From JBLHKE01 sp047619485 (GTDB taxonomy: Bacteria; Verrucomicrobiota; Verrucomicrobiia; Verrucomicrobiales; DEV007): a stretch of 5,392 nucleotides of DNA. The notes beneath the pieces are model-generated. The model worked only from the letters and a program-made list of their open reading frames with translations. It ran no database searches and was not told the origin of the DNA. Position 1 is the stretch's first letter. The number at the start of each line of letters is the position of its first letter. Positions 1 through 5,392 of the stretch are shown one piece after another. Position numbers and translations under genes: made by a program. The stretch covers positions 1 to 5,392 of the forward strand of contig JBLHKE010000563.1 of the NCBI GenBank assembly GCA_047619485.1, read 5' to 3'.

Positions 1-482
1 GAGAGTGGGTCTCCAGTTTTTGCATCGTAGACGACACCTAGCAAAGTGCCCCCGTGTAGCGCCTCGCCCATCGTCTTTGGGAAAAGTGATTCGTCGGTAG
101 CTGTGGTGCCCTCGATCGGCAACTCGGCGGCAGACTCTTCGATCACCTTGTTGGTGAGATTATTGAGAGCCAGAAGCGGATCTTCGAAGTTCAGCTTCAT
201 CCAACCGTCATTGGGCAGATTCAATGTTCTCCGCTTTGGATTCGATGGGGGCGAGGCGGGATCGCCGGAGAGGGGGGCTCTGCCAGTTGGGTAGAAGTCC
301 GCTTCGCTAGGGAAGAGGTCGCTCGACAGCTGGACGTTCTGGCCCAGTGGCAATCGGAGTTCATCCCCGCCAGCTGGTCTCCAAATGATGCAGATCACAA
401 GCAGCGGCAGGAGCCGGATACGCGTGCGGAGGCGCTTGCCCGCACGTAGTTTACTGCGCGGGATGTTTTTTCGTGTTCCCAT
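1..482 (-). CDS. Exported protein with carboxypeptidase-regulatory-like domain (5' part only)
   Basis: The minus strand is open from the ATG at 482-480 to the window edge, giving 160 codons with no stop; the C-terminus lies outside. An in-frame stop at 488-486 makes this ATG the first possible start. A GAGGA directly abuts it, so ribosome-site spacing is poor. Residues 1-23 are rich in Arg/Lys, residues 24-34 are hydrophobic (LLPLLVICIIW), and Ala-Gly-Gly at 37-39 is a plausible signal peptidase I site. There is no lipobox. Residues 66-86 are rich in Pro, Gly and Ser. From about residue 143 the chain reads GGTLLGVVYDAKTGDPL, the opening strand and turn of carboxypeptidase-regulatory-like (CarboxypepD_reg) beta-sandwich repeats. 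These repeats are common in cell-surface proteins and at the N-terminus of some TonB-dependent receptors. The gene is divergent from the transporter genes. What follows the repeat, and so the function, cannot be seen. Confidence 0.75.
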   Translation of the reverse strand, partial: MGTRKNIPRSKLRAGKRLRTRIRLLPLLVICIIWRPAGGDELRLPLGQNVQLSSDLFPSEADFYPTGRAPLSGDPASPPSNPKRRTLNLPNDGWMKLNFEDPLLALNNLTNKVIEESAAELPIEGTTATDESLFPKTMGEALHGGTLLGVVYDAKTGDPL

Positions 483-525
483 TCCTCAGCGCTGGTCTTG
501 GGCTGTGGTTGGGAACGGGGATCTG

Positions 526-541
526 CTAGTCTCTGGACTAG
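526..541. repeat. Perfect inverted repeat, 6-bp arms, 4-nt loop
   Basis: CTAGTC and GACTAG flank TCTG, forming a perfect 6-bp stem with a tetraloop. It lies about 45 nt upstream of the divergent exported gene's ATG, probably inside that gene's leader. No T-run follows on either strand, so it does not look like an intrinsic terminator. It could be an operator or a leader hairpin. A TCTAAT hexamer on the minus strand (566-561) could be the -10 box for that gene, but no convincing -35 box is seen at normal spacing. Confidence 0.4.
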
Positions 542-670
542 TCAGCGCCATGCTGGGAAAATTAGATTTGTTCATGTGTTTCCAAGGGGATTGATGAGTG
601 CTTGAATGCGGGGAAGTCACGTTTTTAGCTTGGGCTCGGCCACTCGGAAACGGGTGCTGCGTTAAGCTTC

Positions 671-685
671 TGTGACACAGTCACA
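671..685. promoter_or_regulatory. Palindromic operator candidate TGTGAC-ACA-GTCACA
   Basis: This is a perfect inverted repeat with 6-bp arms and a 3-nt centre, 65 to 79 bp upstream of the ATPase start. It resembles the half-sites of a CRP-family site (TGTGA...TCACA), but the gap between the pentamers is 5 nt rather than the canonical 6. Its right arm coincides with the proposed -35 box. More copies of the GTCAC/GTGAC half-site lie at 616-620, 691-695 and 725-729. The binding regulator is unknown, and none is encoded in the window. Confidence 0.4.
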
Positions 686-709
686 ATTCCGTCACGTAGA
701 TCGTTTAAT
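680..709 (+). promoter_or_regulatory. Putative sigma70-type promoter of the transporter operon
   Basis: GTCACA at 680-685 matches TTGACA at four of six positions. TTTAAT at 704-709 matches TATAAT at five of six. The spacer is 18 nt. Transcription would start near 716, giving a leader of roughly 34 nt before the ATG at 750. A second, weaker -10 candidate, GCTAAT, is at 719-724. The -35 element overlaps the 671-685 palindrome, so a bound regulator would be placed to occlude or replace -35 contacts. Confidence 0.3.
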
Positions 710-749
710 TGATTGATCGCTAATGTGACGCCCCGATAGAGTCCGACCC

Positions 750-2276
750 ATGAATCCAGCAGCCAACGACATGCCAGTGTTACAAATGGCCGGAATCACG
801 AAGCGATTTCCGGGCGTGGTGGCGTTGGACTCGGTCGATCTGGAAATCGCCCCTGGGGAGGTGCTTGCCCTCATCGGAGAAAATGGCGCCGGAAAATCGA
901 CATTAATGAAAGTGCTCGGGGGAGTGCATCAACCGGACGGCGGAACCGTCCGAGTGCAGGGTGAAGTGGTCGCGATCCGATCGGTGAGCGATGCCGACCG
1001 TTTGGGGGTCGGGTTCGTGCACCAAGAACTCAATGTTTTGGACAACCTCGATGTGGCCGGGAATATTTTTCTGGGTAGGGAGCCACGCAGGAGACGGTTC
1101 CTGGTTGATCGCGACCGCATAGCGGCTGATGCCCAACCTTTACTGGATATGTTAGGGTTGAAGGTTTCGCCAGATACGTTGCTGGCTGGCCTGTCCCTCG
1201 GGCAGCAGCAGATGGTGGAGATCGCGAAGGCGCTGTCGAAGGATGCCCGTGTGATCATCATGGACGAGCCGACCTCGAGTCTGACCTTGTCGGAGACCGA
1301 AAAACTCCTCGAGGTGATCGCGCAGCTGAAGGCGCGCGGGATTGCGGTGATCTATATCTCGCACCGGCTGGGCGAGGTGAGCGAGTGCGCAGATCGCGTC
1401 ATCGCCCTGCGCGACGGGCAGAATGCGGGAGGGCTTTCGAAAGATGAGATCGATCACGATGCGATGGTCGCGCTGATGGTCGGCCGAGAACTGGGCGATT
1501 TCTACGATCGGGTCGAGACGGAGAAGGTCCGCGGGCGCTTCAAAGTCGCTGAACTCGAGACCGCGGCCTACCCAGGGCGCCCGGTTTCCTTTGAGGTCGC
1601 CGGGGGCGAAATCCTAGGGTTCGCTGGCCTCGTCGGATCAGGGCGATCCGAGGTGGTGCAGGCGATTTTTGGCGTGGATCGGGCGCTTGCTGGTCGGATG
1701 GAATTGGATGGCGAAGCGGTGGCGTTGAATTCGACGCGGGCGGCGATCGGCCGGGGAATCTACCTGGCTCCGGAGGATCGCAAGCGGGCTGGGGTGATTT
1801 TAGAGTTTTCGATCGAGCACAATATCTCCTTGGCCGGGTTACAGACCTTCGCGACGCGGGGATTGGTCGATCGAATTTCTGAGAGGGTGGTCGCGGATCA
1901 GCAGATGGGCGATCTCGGGATCAAGGCGCCGAATGCCGAATCGGCCGTCGGTAACTTGAGCGGCGGCAACCAGCAGAAAGTGGTGCTCGCAAAGTGGCTT
2001 TCGATGGAGCCCAAGGTGTTGATCTTCGACGAGCCAACGCGCGGCATCGATGTTGGGGCGAAGGGCGAGATTTACAAGTTGATGCACCAGTTGGCTGCGG
2101 AGGGCGTGGCGATCATCATGGTGAGTTCCGATATGGAAGAAGTTTTGGGTGTCAGTGATCGGATCGCCGTGATGCACGAGGGGCAGATCTCAGGCTTTCT
2201 GAGCCGCGAGGATTTCTCTGAGGAGGCGGTGATGCGTTTGGCGGTTGGGGGCGATTCGGCACGGCAGGTTTCTTGA
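750..2276 (+). CDS. RbsA-type sugar ABC importer ATP-binding protein (two ATPase domains)
   Basis: This cytoplasmic subunit powers a carbohydrate-type ABC importer. It has 508 residues in two fused nucleotide-binding domains, close to E. coli RbsA (about 500). Domain 1 has Walker A GENGAGKST (43-51), Q-loop HQE (91-93), signature LSLGQQQ (148-154), Walker B IIMDEP (169-174) and switch His205. Domain 2 has the family's usual degenerate site: GLVGSGRSE (293-301) with Arg for the Walker Lys, PEDRK (341-345) at the Q-loop, intact LSGGNQQK (403-410) and FDEPTRGID (426-434), and SSD (459-461) instead of the switch His. Only the first site should therefore hydrolyse ATP efficiently. The ATG at 750 has no clear Shine-Dalgarno; in-frame ATGs at 771 and 786 would still keep the whole domain. 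It is the first gene of the run, 25 nt before the permease. RbsA, MglA, XylG and AraG share these motifs, so the sugar is not assigned. Confidence 0.93.
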   Translation: MNPAANDMPVLQMAGITKRFPGVVALDSVDLEIAPGEVLALIGENGAGKSTLMKVLGGVHQPDGGTVRVQGEVVAIRSVSDADRLGVGFVHQELNVLDNLDVAGNIFLGREPRRRRFLVDRDRIAADAQPLLDMLGLKVSPDTLLAGLSLGQQQMVEIAKALSKDARVIIMDEPTSSLTLSETEKLLEVIAQLKARGIAVIYISHRLGEVSECADRVIALRDGQNAGGLSKDEIDHDAMVALMVGRELGDFYDRVETEKVRGRFKVAELETAAYPGRPVSFEVAGGEILGFAGLVGSGRSEVVQAIFGVDRALAGRMELDGEAVALNSTRAAIGRGIYLAPEDRKRAGVILEFSIEHNISLAGLQTFATRGLVDRISERVVADQQMGDLGIKAPNAESAVGNLSGGNQQKVVLAKWLSMEPKVLIFDEPTRGIDVGAKGEIYKLMHQLAAEGVAIIMVSSDMEEVLGVSDRIAVMHEGQISGFLSREDFSEEAVMRLAVGGDSARQVS

Positions 2277-2301
2277 GAACCAGGTTTCCAGTTTACAATT
2301 T

Positions 2302-3372
2302 ATGAAAAAAATCCGCGAAAAATACCAACGTGAGATCGGGATGTTGATCCTGTTGATCGTGCTGATGGTAGTGACGACCCTGATCAATCCGAAATTTCTG
2401 TCCCTGGCGAATTTCAGCAATGTCTCGAAGACGATTGGCGTCTACGGGATCCTGAGCATCGCGGTGGGGACGGTGATCATCACGTCGGGCATCGACCTCT
2501 CTATCGGCTCTCTGCTGGCGCTTCTCGGAACCCTATTTTTCTACATGCTGACCGGCGAGCCGAAATGGCTGCCGTCCTCGTTTCCCTGGGGATTGGCGGT
2601 GTTCATCGTCATCGTCCTCGGGCTCGCGGTGGGGGCGATCCATGGTTTCTTCATCGGCAAAGTGAAGATGCAGGCATTCGTGGTCACGCTGTGTGGCCTG
2701 CTGTCCTATCGCGGTCTGGCGCGCACGCTATCGAACGATAGCCAAGTCGGATACTCGGCTGTCAGCGATGACCTTGCGACCCTGAAAGTGCTTGGCGATG
2801 GCTCGTTGGGGCAATTGTTGTTTGGCGAGCAGGCTGCGGAGTCGGGCTTTCTATCTCAGTTGATCTACTCGATCCCGATGACCTTCATCTACCTCATCAT
2901 CATCGCAGTTGTGATGGGCGTTGTCCTGCACCGTAGTGTGTTCGGTCGCTATCTCTACGCGACGGGGCGCAACGAGGAGGCTGCGCGCTATTCGGGGATC
3001 AATACCAAGCTGGTGATCTGCGCGGCCTACGTGATCTGTGGTGGGCTGGTGGCCTTCGCGTCGATTCCCTACGCGCTGTTCACCGGGTCGGTCACCCCTT
3101 CTGGTCACGGATCGTTCGTCGAGCTCTACGCGATCGCGGGCGCGGTGCTCGGCGGTTGTGCACTGAAAGGCGGGGAGGGGACGATCGTCGGAATTGTCAT
3201 TGGTGCCGTGATCCTGGTGCTGTTGCAGAATATCGTCAACATGCTCGGGTTGCCGAGTTCCTTGACTGATTTCATCATCGGGGGCGTGCTGTTCGTCGGC
3301 GTATTACTGAACCAGATGGGGATCGCTGGAATCAAACGGATGATCGGTCTCGGTTCGAAAAAGCCGGCATGA
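2302..3372 (+). CDS. RbsC-type sugar ABC importer permease
   Basis: This inner-membrane channel subunit (356 residues) presumably works with the ATPase encoded just upstream. It shows about ten hydrophobic segments, starting at residues 12-28, 45-62, 66-84 and 96-119. Family landmarks are GIDLSIGS (63-70), GRNEEAARYSGI (222-233) and the Gly-rich AIAGAVLGGCALKGGEG (277-293), matching the conserved RbsC/XylH/AraH segments. It is longer than E. coli RbsC (about 320), mainly through extra loop sequence around residues 85-95 and 143-188. I chose ATG 2302, followed by basic MKKIREKYQR, because it leaves a clean 25-nt gap after the ATPase. An in-frame TTG at 2245 would overlap that gene and add an uncharacteristic tail; ATG 2341 would cut off the basic N-terminus. 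No good Shine-Dalgarno is visible. The stop overlaps the next gene's start. The substrate is unknown without a binding protein. Confidence 0.92.
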   Translation: MKKIREKYQREIGMLILLIVLMVVTTLINPKFLSLANFSNVSKTIGVYGILSIAVGTVIITSGIDLSIGSLLALLGTLFFYMLTGEPKWLPSSFPWGLAVFIVIVLGLAVGAIHGFFIGKVKMQAFVVTLCGLLSYRGLARTLSNDSQVGYSAVSDDLATLKVLGDGSLGQLLFGEQAAESGFLSQLIYSIPMTFIYLIIIAVVMGVVLHRSVFGRYLYATGRNEEAARYSGINTKLVICAAYVICGGLVAFASIPYALFTGSVTPSGHGSFVELYAIAGAVLGGCALKGGEGTIVGIVIGAVILVLLQNIVNMLGLPSSLTDFIIGGVLFVGVLLNQMGIAGIKRMIGLGSKKPA

Positions 3373-4559
3373 CCATTTCGACTCGTTCGATCAAGGCTCA
3401 GTATTTTCTCGCCTACGCCCCGCTGGGCAGCCTCGGCCCGCTGTTGCCAATCTTCCTCAGTCAAGGCAAGGGGTTTACGATCCCACAATTCGGTCTGCTG
3501 ATCGCGGTGACGGCTTGGGCGATGGTGGTGACACCGGTGATCCTGGCGTTCTTCGCAGACACGCGGATCGATTCGCGCCGGCTACTTGCTGGCGCGTATT
3601 TGATTGGTGGGATGGCGTTGATCGGAATCTTTTTCGCCGAAGGGGTGGTGGCAGTGTCGATCCTCTACGGCATCTACTCATTGGCGTTCGTGCCGACGCT
3701 ACCACTGACCGATGCGCTCTACTTCTCGGCAGAGCGGGCGGCCGAGAGGGAGGGGAGGAAGGTCAGTGCTTACCAGTTCGTTCGGATCTGGGGGACGATC
3801 GGCTTCATCGTGCCCAGCCTGGTGTTGTATTTCCTGCTCAAGGGAGAGGAGTCCGCAGGCGCGATCATGTGGGTCGGGATGGGGTGGTGCTTACTCGCCG
3901 CGGCGAACACGTTCTTCCTCCCTTCGGTGCGCGTGGCGAGCGCGCCCGGTATCAAGGGGCGCAAGGCCTTGCCGACGGCCGATGCGCTGAAGACGCTCTA
4001 CGCACCCGGCACGCGGGTGTTCTGCTTCGCGATGTTCTTGGCGTTCATGTCGGCGATGACCTACTACAACCTCTTCCCGCACTACCTGCGTGAGATTGCC
4101 GGAATCCCCAATGATTCAGTTGGGCTGGTGATGATCCTCGGGGTGGTCGTCGAGGTCTTCTTCATGCTGGGGTTTGGTGCGCTGCGGAAGCGCTTTCGGC
4201 TCAAAGGGGTGCTGATACTGGGGGTTGCGGCGATGTTTGTCCGCATGTCGATGCTTGCGGCATTTCCCTACGCGTGGACAGCGATCGTGGTGCAGATTTT
4301 GCATGGACTCGAGTCGCTGGCGCTCTATGTGGTGCCGATGATCTACATCGACCGACTCGCAGGCGATGGCTTCCGTAGCTCCATCCAAGGGGCTTACGTG
4401 ATGACGGTTTCGGCCTGCTCGCGGATGCTCGGAGCGTTGGCCGCGGGAGCGATCGGAAAGGTGAGCCTGATCGCAGCCTTCCAGTGGGCGAGCCTTCTTA
4501 GCCTGACCGCATTGTTGGTGCTGATCTTCCTGTTCAAGCCGATCGAAGTGAGAGAGTGA
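3369..4559 (+). CDS. MFS transporter, nucleoside:H+ symporter-like
   Basis: This is a 396-residue integral membrane protein with about twelve hydrophobic segments (from 9-31 to 366-389) and a central cytoplasmic loop near 186-213, as in the major facilitator superfamily. By eye it resembles NupG-type nucleoside:proton symporters and the related LacY-like MFS group: VTPVILAFFAD (54-64), FVPTLPLTDALYF (107-119), VRIWGTIGFI (138-147), VRMSMLAAFP (291-300) and RSSIQGAYVMT (336-346) align with NupG segments of similar spacing. It should move a small polar solute, possibly a nucleoside or sugar, by ion coupling; direction and substrate are not proven. Its ATG shares bases with the permease stop (ATGA at 3369-3372) and has no clear Shine-Dalgarno, so translation by termination-reinitiation is likely. 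Coupling to an ABC permease suggests a shared or related substrate. Confidence 0.85.
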   Translation: MTISTRSIKAQYFLAYAPLGSLGPLLPIFLSQGKGFTIPQFGLLIAVTAWAMVVTPVILAFFADTRIDSRRLLAGAYLIGGMALIGIFFAEGVVAVSILYGIYSLAFVPTLPLTDALYFSAERAAEREGRKVSAYQFVRIWGTIGFIVPSLVLYFLLKGEESAGAIMWVGMGWCLLAAANTFFLPSVRVASAPGIKGRKALPTADALKTLYAPGTRVFCFAMFLAFMSAMTYYNLFPHYLREIAGIPNDSVGLVMILGVVVEVFFMLGFGALRKRFRLKGVLILGVAAMFVRMSMLAAFPYAWTAIVVQILHGLESLALYVVPMIYIDRLAGDGFRSSIQGAYVMTVSACSRMLGALAAGAIGKVSLIAAFQWASLLSLTALLVLIFLFKPIEVRE

Positions 4560-4608
4560 AGAACTCCCTCTTTACGGCTGCTGAAAGTGCTGCTTTACTC
4601 GGCGATTG

Positions 4609-5385
4609 ATGCCCAAGAAGTCAATCTCCCCAGAGCCGCGCACGGGTTTCCGTGTTTGGGTGGATTGTGTTCTTTTGTATCTCATCGTAAGCGCGTTCGG
4701 AGTTGGCGGGATGCTCACGGCACTGCTGGCTACCTTGATCCACCTGGTGCTGCCGCGCAATCGAGGCAAGCGCCTCGGGCGTTGGCTCAATCTCGGGTTG
4801 TTCCGGCTGTTCGCCTGGGTGATTCGTGCGGCGCATCTGGTCTATCCTGAGCTAGAGGCACTGGATACTTTGCGCGAGGAGAAGGGGATCATCATCGCTC
4901 CGAACCACATCACCTCGCTGGATGCGTTGTTCGTGATCTCGAGGCTGCCGAACATCGTCTGCATCATGAAAGCGCCGCTGTGGGACAACCCGGTGTTCGG
5001 TGGTGGTTCGCGCCTTGCAGGGTACATCCGCAACGACATGGGTTCGGCGATGTTCCGCAAGGCATCGGAGGAGTTGCAGGCCGGTGAGCAGGTATTGGTC
5101 TTTCCGGAGGGGACGCGGGGTAGTGAGAGCCCGATCAGCTCCTTCAAGGGAGGGGTCGGGATCATCGCTCAGCATTCCGGCGCTGAGGTGCAGACCGTGT
5201 TGTTCGAGAGCAATACGCGCTACCTCGGGAAGGGCTGGCCGGTGTGGAAGAATCCGCACTGGCCGATGCTCTACCGGGTGCGGCTCGGCAAGCGCTTCCG
5301 ATTGGAGAAGAATGGCAACGTGAAAGAGTTTGTCGCGGAGCTGGAGGAATACTATTCTCGCGAGCTTGAAAACAGTGAGTTCTAA
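4609..5385 (+). CDS. PlsC-type 1-acyl-glycerol-3-phosphate/lysophospholipid acyltransferase family protein
   Basis: This 258-residue, probably membrane-attached acyltransferase would transfer an acyl chain from acyl-CoA or acyl-ACP to a lysolipid or similar hydroxyl acceptor. N-terminal hydrophobic stretches lie at residues 18-49 and 64-80. The catalytic block is NHITSLD (99-105; His100 and Asp105), followed by GYIRND (138-143), the substrate block FPEGTRG (165-171) and a block IV region near 194-201. All four family blocks are present, so it should be active. After block IV, NTRYLGKGWPVWKNP (202-216) differs from the usual PlsC C-terminus and may mark a subfamily with another acceptor. ATG 4609 is preferred over TTG 4606 immediately before it. 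It follows the MFS gene by 49 nt with no terminator hairpin and no clear ribosome site, so it may belong to the same transcript. Its link to transport is not evident. It ends 7 nt before the window edge. Confidence 0.88.
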   Translation: MPKKSISPEPRTGFRVWVDCVLLYLIVSAFGVGGMLTALLATLIHLVLPRNRGKRLGRWLNLGLFRLFAWVIRAAHLVYPELEALDTLREEKGIIIAPNHITSLDALFVISRLPNIVCIMKAPLWDNPVFGGGSRLAGYIRNDMGSAMFRKASEELQAGEQVLVFPEGTRGSESPISSFKGGVGIIAQHSGAEVQTVLFESNTRYLGKGWPVWKNPHWPMLYRVRLGKRFRLEKNGNVKEFVAELEEYYSRELENSEF

Positions 5386-5392
5386 TTCCCAC

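Noticed and set aside
46..294. Plus-strand open frame of 82 codons
   Set aside because: It lies antisense to the minus-strand exported gene, has no homology-like features and lacks a ribosome site. The minus-strand frame has a coherent signal peptide and domain motif.
385..594. Plus-strand open frame of 69 codons
   Set aside because: It overlaps the start of the divergent exported gene and its control region. The Arg-rich composition is that of a shadow frame, and no ribosome site precedes it.
671..685. Canonical CRP binding site
   Set aside because: The half-sites match, but the gap between TGTGA and TCACA is 5 nt, not 6. It is kept only as a palindromic operator candidate of unknown regulator.
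2245..2301. N-terminal extension of the permease from TTG 2245
   Set aside because: It would overlap the ATPase gene by 32 nt and add 19 residues unlike RbsC-type N-termini. ATG 2302 gives a normal basic N-terminus.
3515..4093. 192-codon plus-strand open frame inside the MFS gene
   Set aside because: Its translation is rich in Arg, Gly and Asp with no membrane or domain pattern, while the overlapping frame encodes a clear 12-helix MFS protein. It is a shadow of GC-rich third positions.
4560..4608. Possible terminator between the MFS and acyltransferase genes
   Set aside because: The GCTGCTGAAAGTGCTGC stretch is a direct, not inverted, repeat. No stem followed by a T-run is present.
4842..5259. 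Minus-strand open frames of 107 and 135 codons opposite the acyltransferase gene
   Set aside because: Both are antisense to a gene with all PlsC catalytic blocks and carry no recognisable motif of their own.

Overview
The window carries four complete same-strand genes and the 5' end of a fifth, divergent gene. It looks chromosomal and bacterial, from a moderately GC-rich Gram-negative-type organism. There is no rRNA, tRNA, insertion sequence, CRISPR array or phage gene to fix the taxon. Recognisable Shine-Dalgarno sites are weak or badly spaced at most starts, and the divergent gene encodes an exported protein with a carboxypeptidase-regulatory-like repeat. This would suit a Verrucomicrobia/Planctomycetes-type genome, but that placement is a low-confidence inference.

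Left part (1-482, minus strand): the first 160 codons of an exported protein that runs off the left edge. It has a basic n-region, a hydrophobic core, a proline-rich low-complexity stretch, and then the start of a beta-sandwich repeat (GVVYDAKTGDPL). Region 483-749 is the divergent intergenic control region. It holds a perfect hairpin or palindrome (526-541), a TGTGAC-ACA-GTCACA palindrome (671-685) over a plausible -35 box, and three more GTCAC/GTGAC half-sites.

Right part (750-5385, plus strand): a compact gene run that is probably one operon. It encodes an RbsA-type double ATPase, an RbsC-type permease (25-nt gap), a 12-helix MFS permease resembling nucleoside:H+ symporters (ATGA overlap), and a PlsC-type membrane acyltransferase (49-nt gap). 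The first two genes form the inner-membrane part of a carbohydrate-type ABC importer. The third adds a secondary transporter, translationally coupled to the permease. No periplasmic binding protein is in the window, so the importer either uses one encoded elsewhere or has a partner outside the window.

The most useful second looks are the missing binding protein together with the ABC/MFS coupling, the palindrome and half-site cluster, and the truncated exported gene at the left edge. Nothing here requires a wholly new system. The gene combination is unusual, but every family is recognisable.
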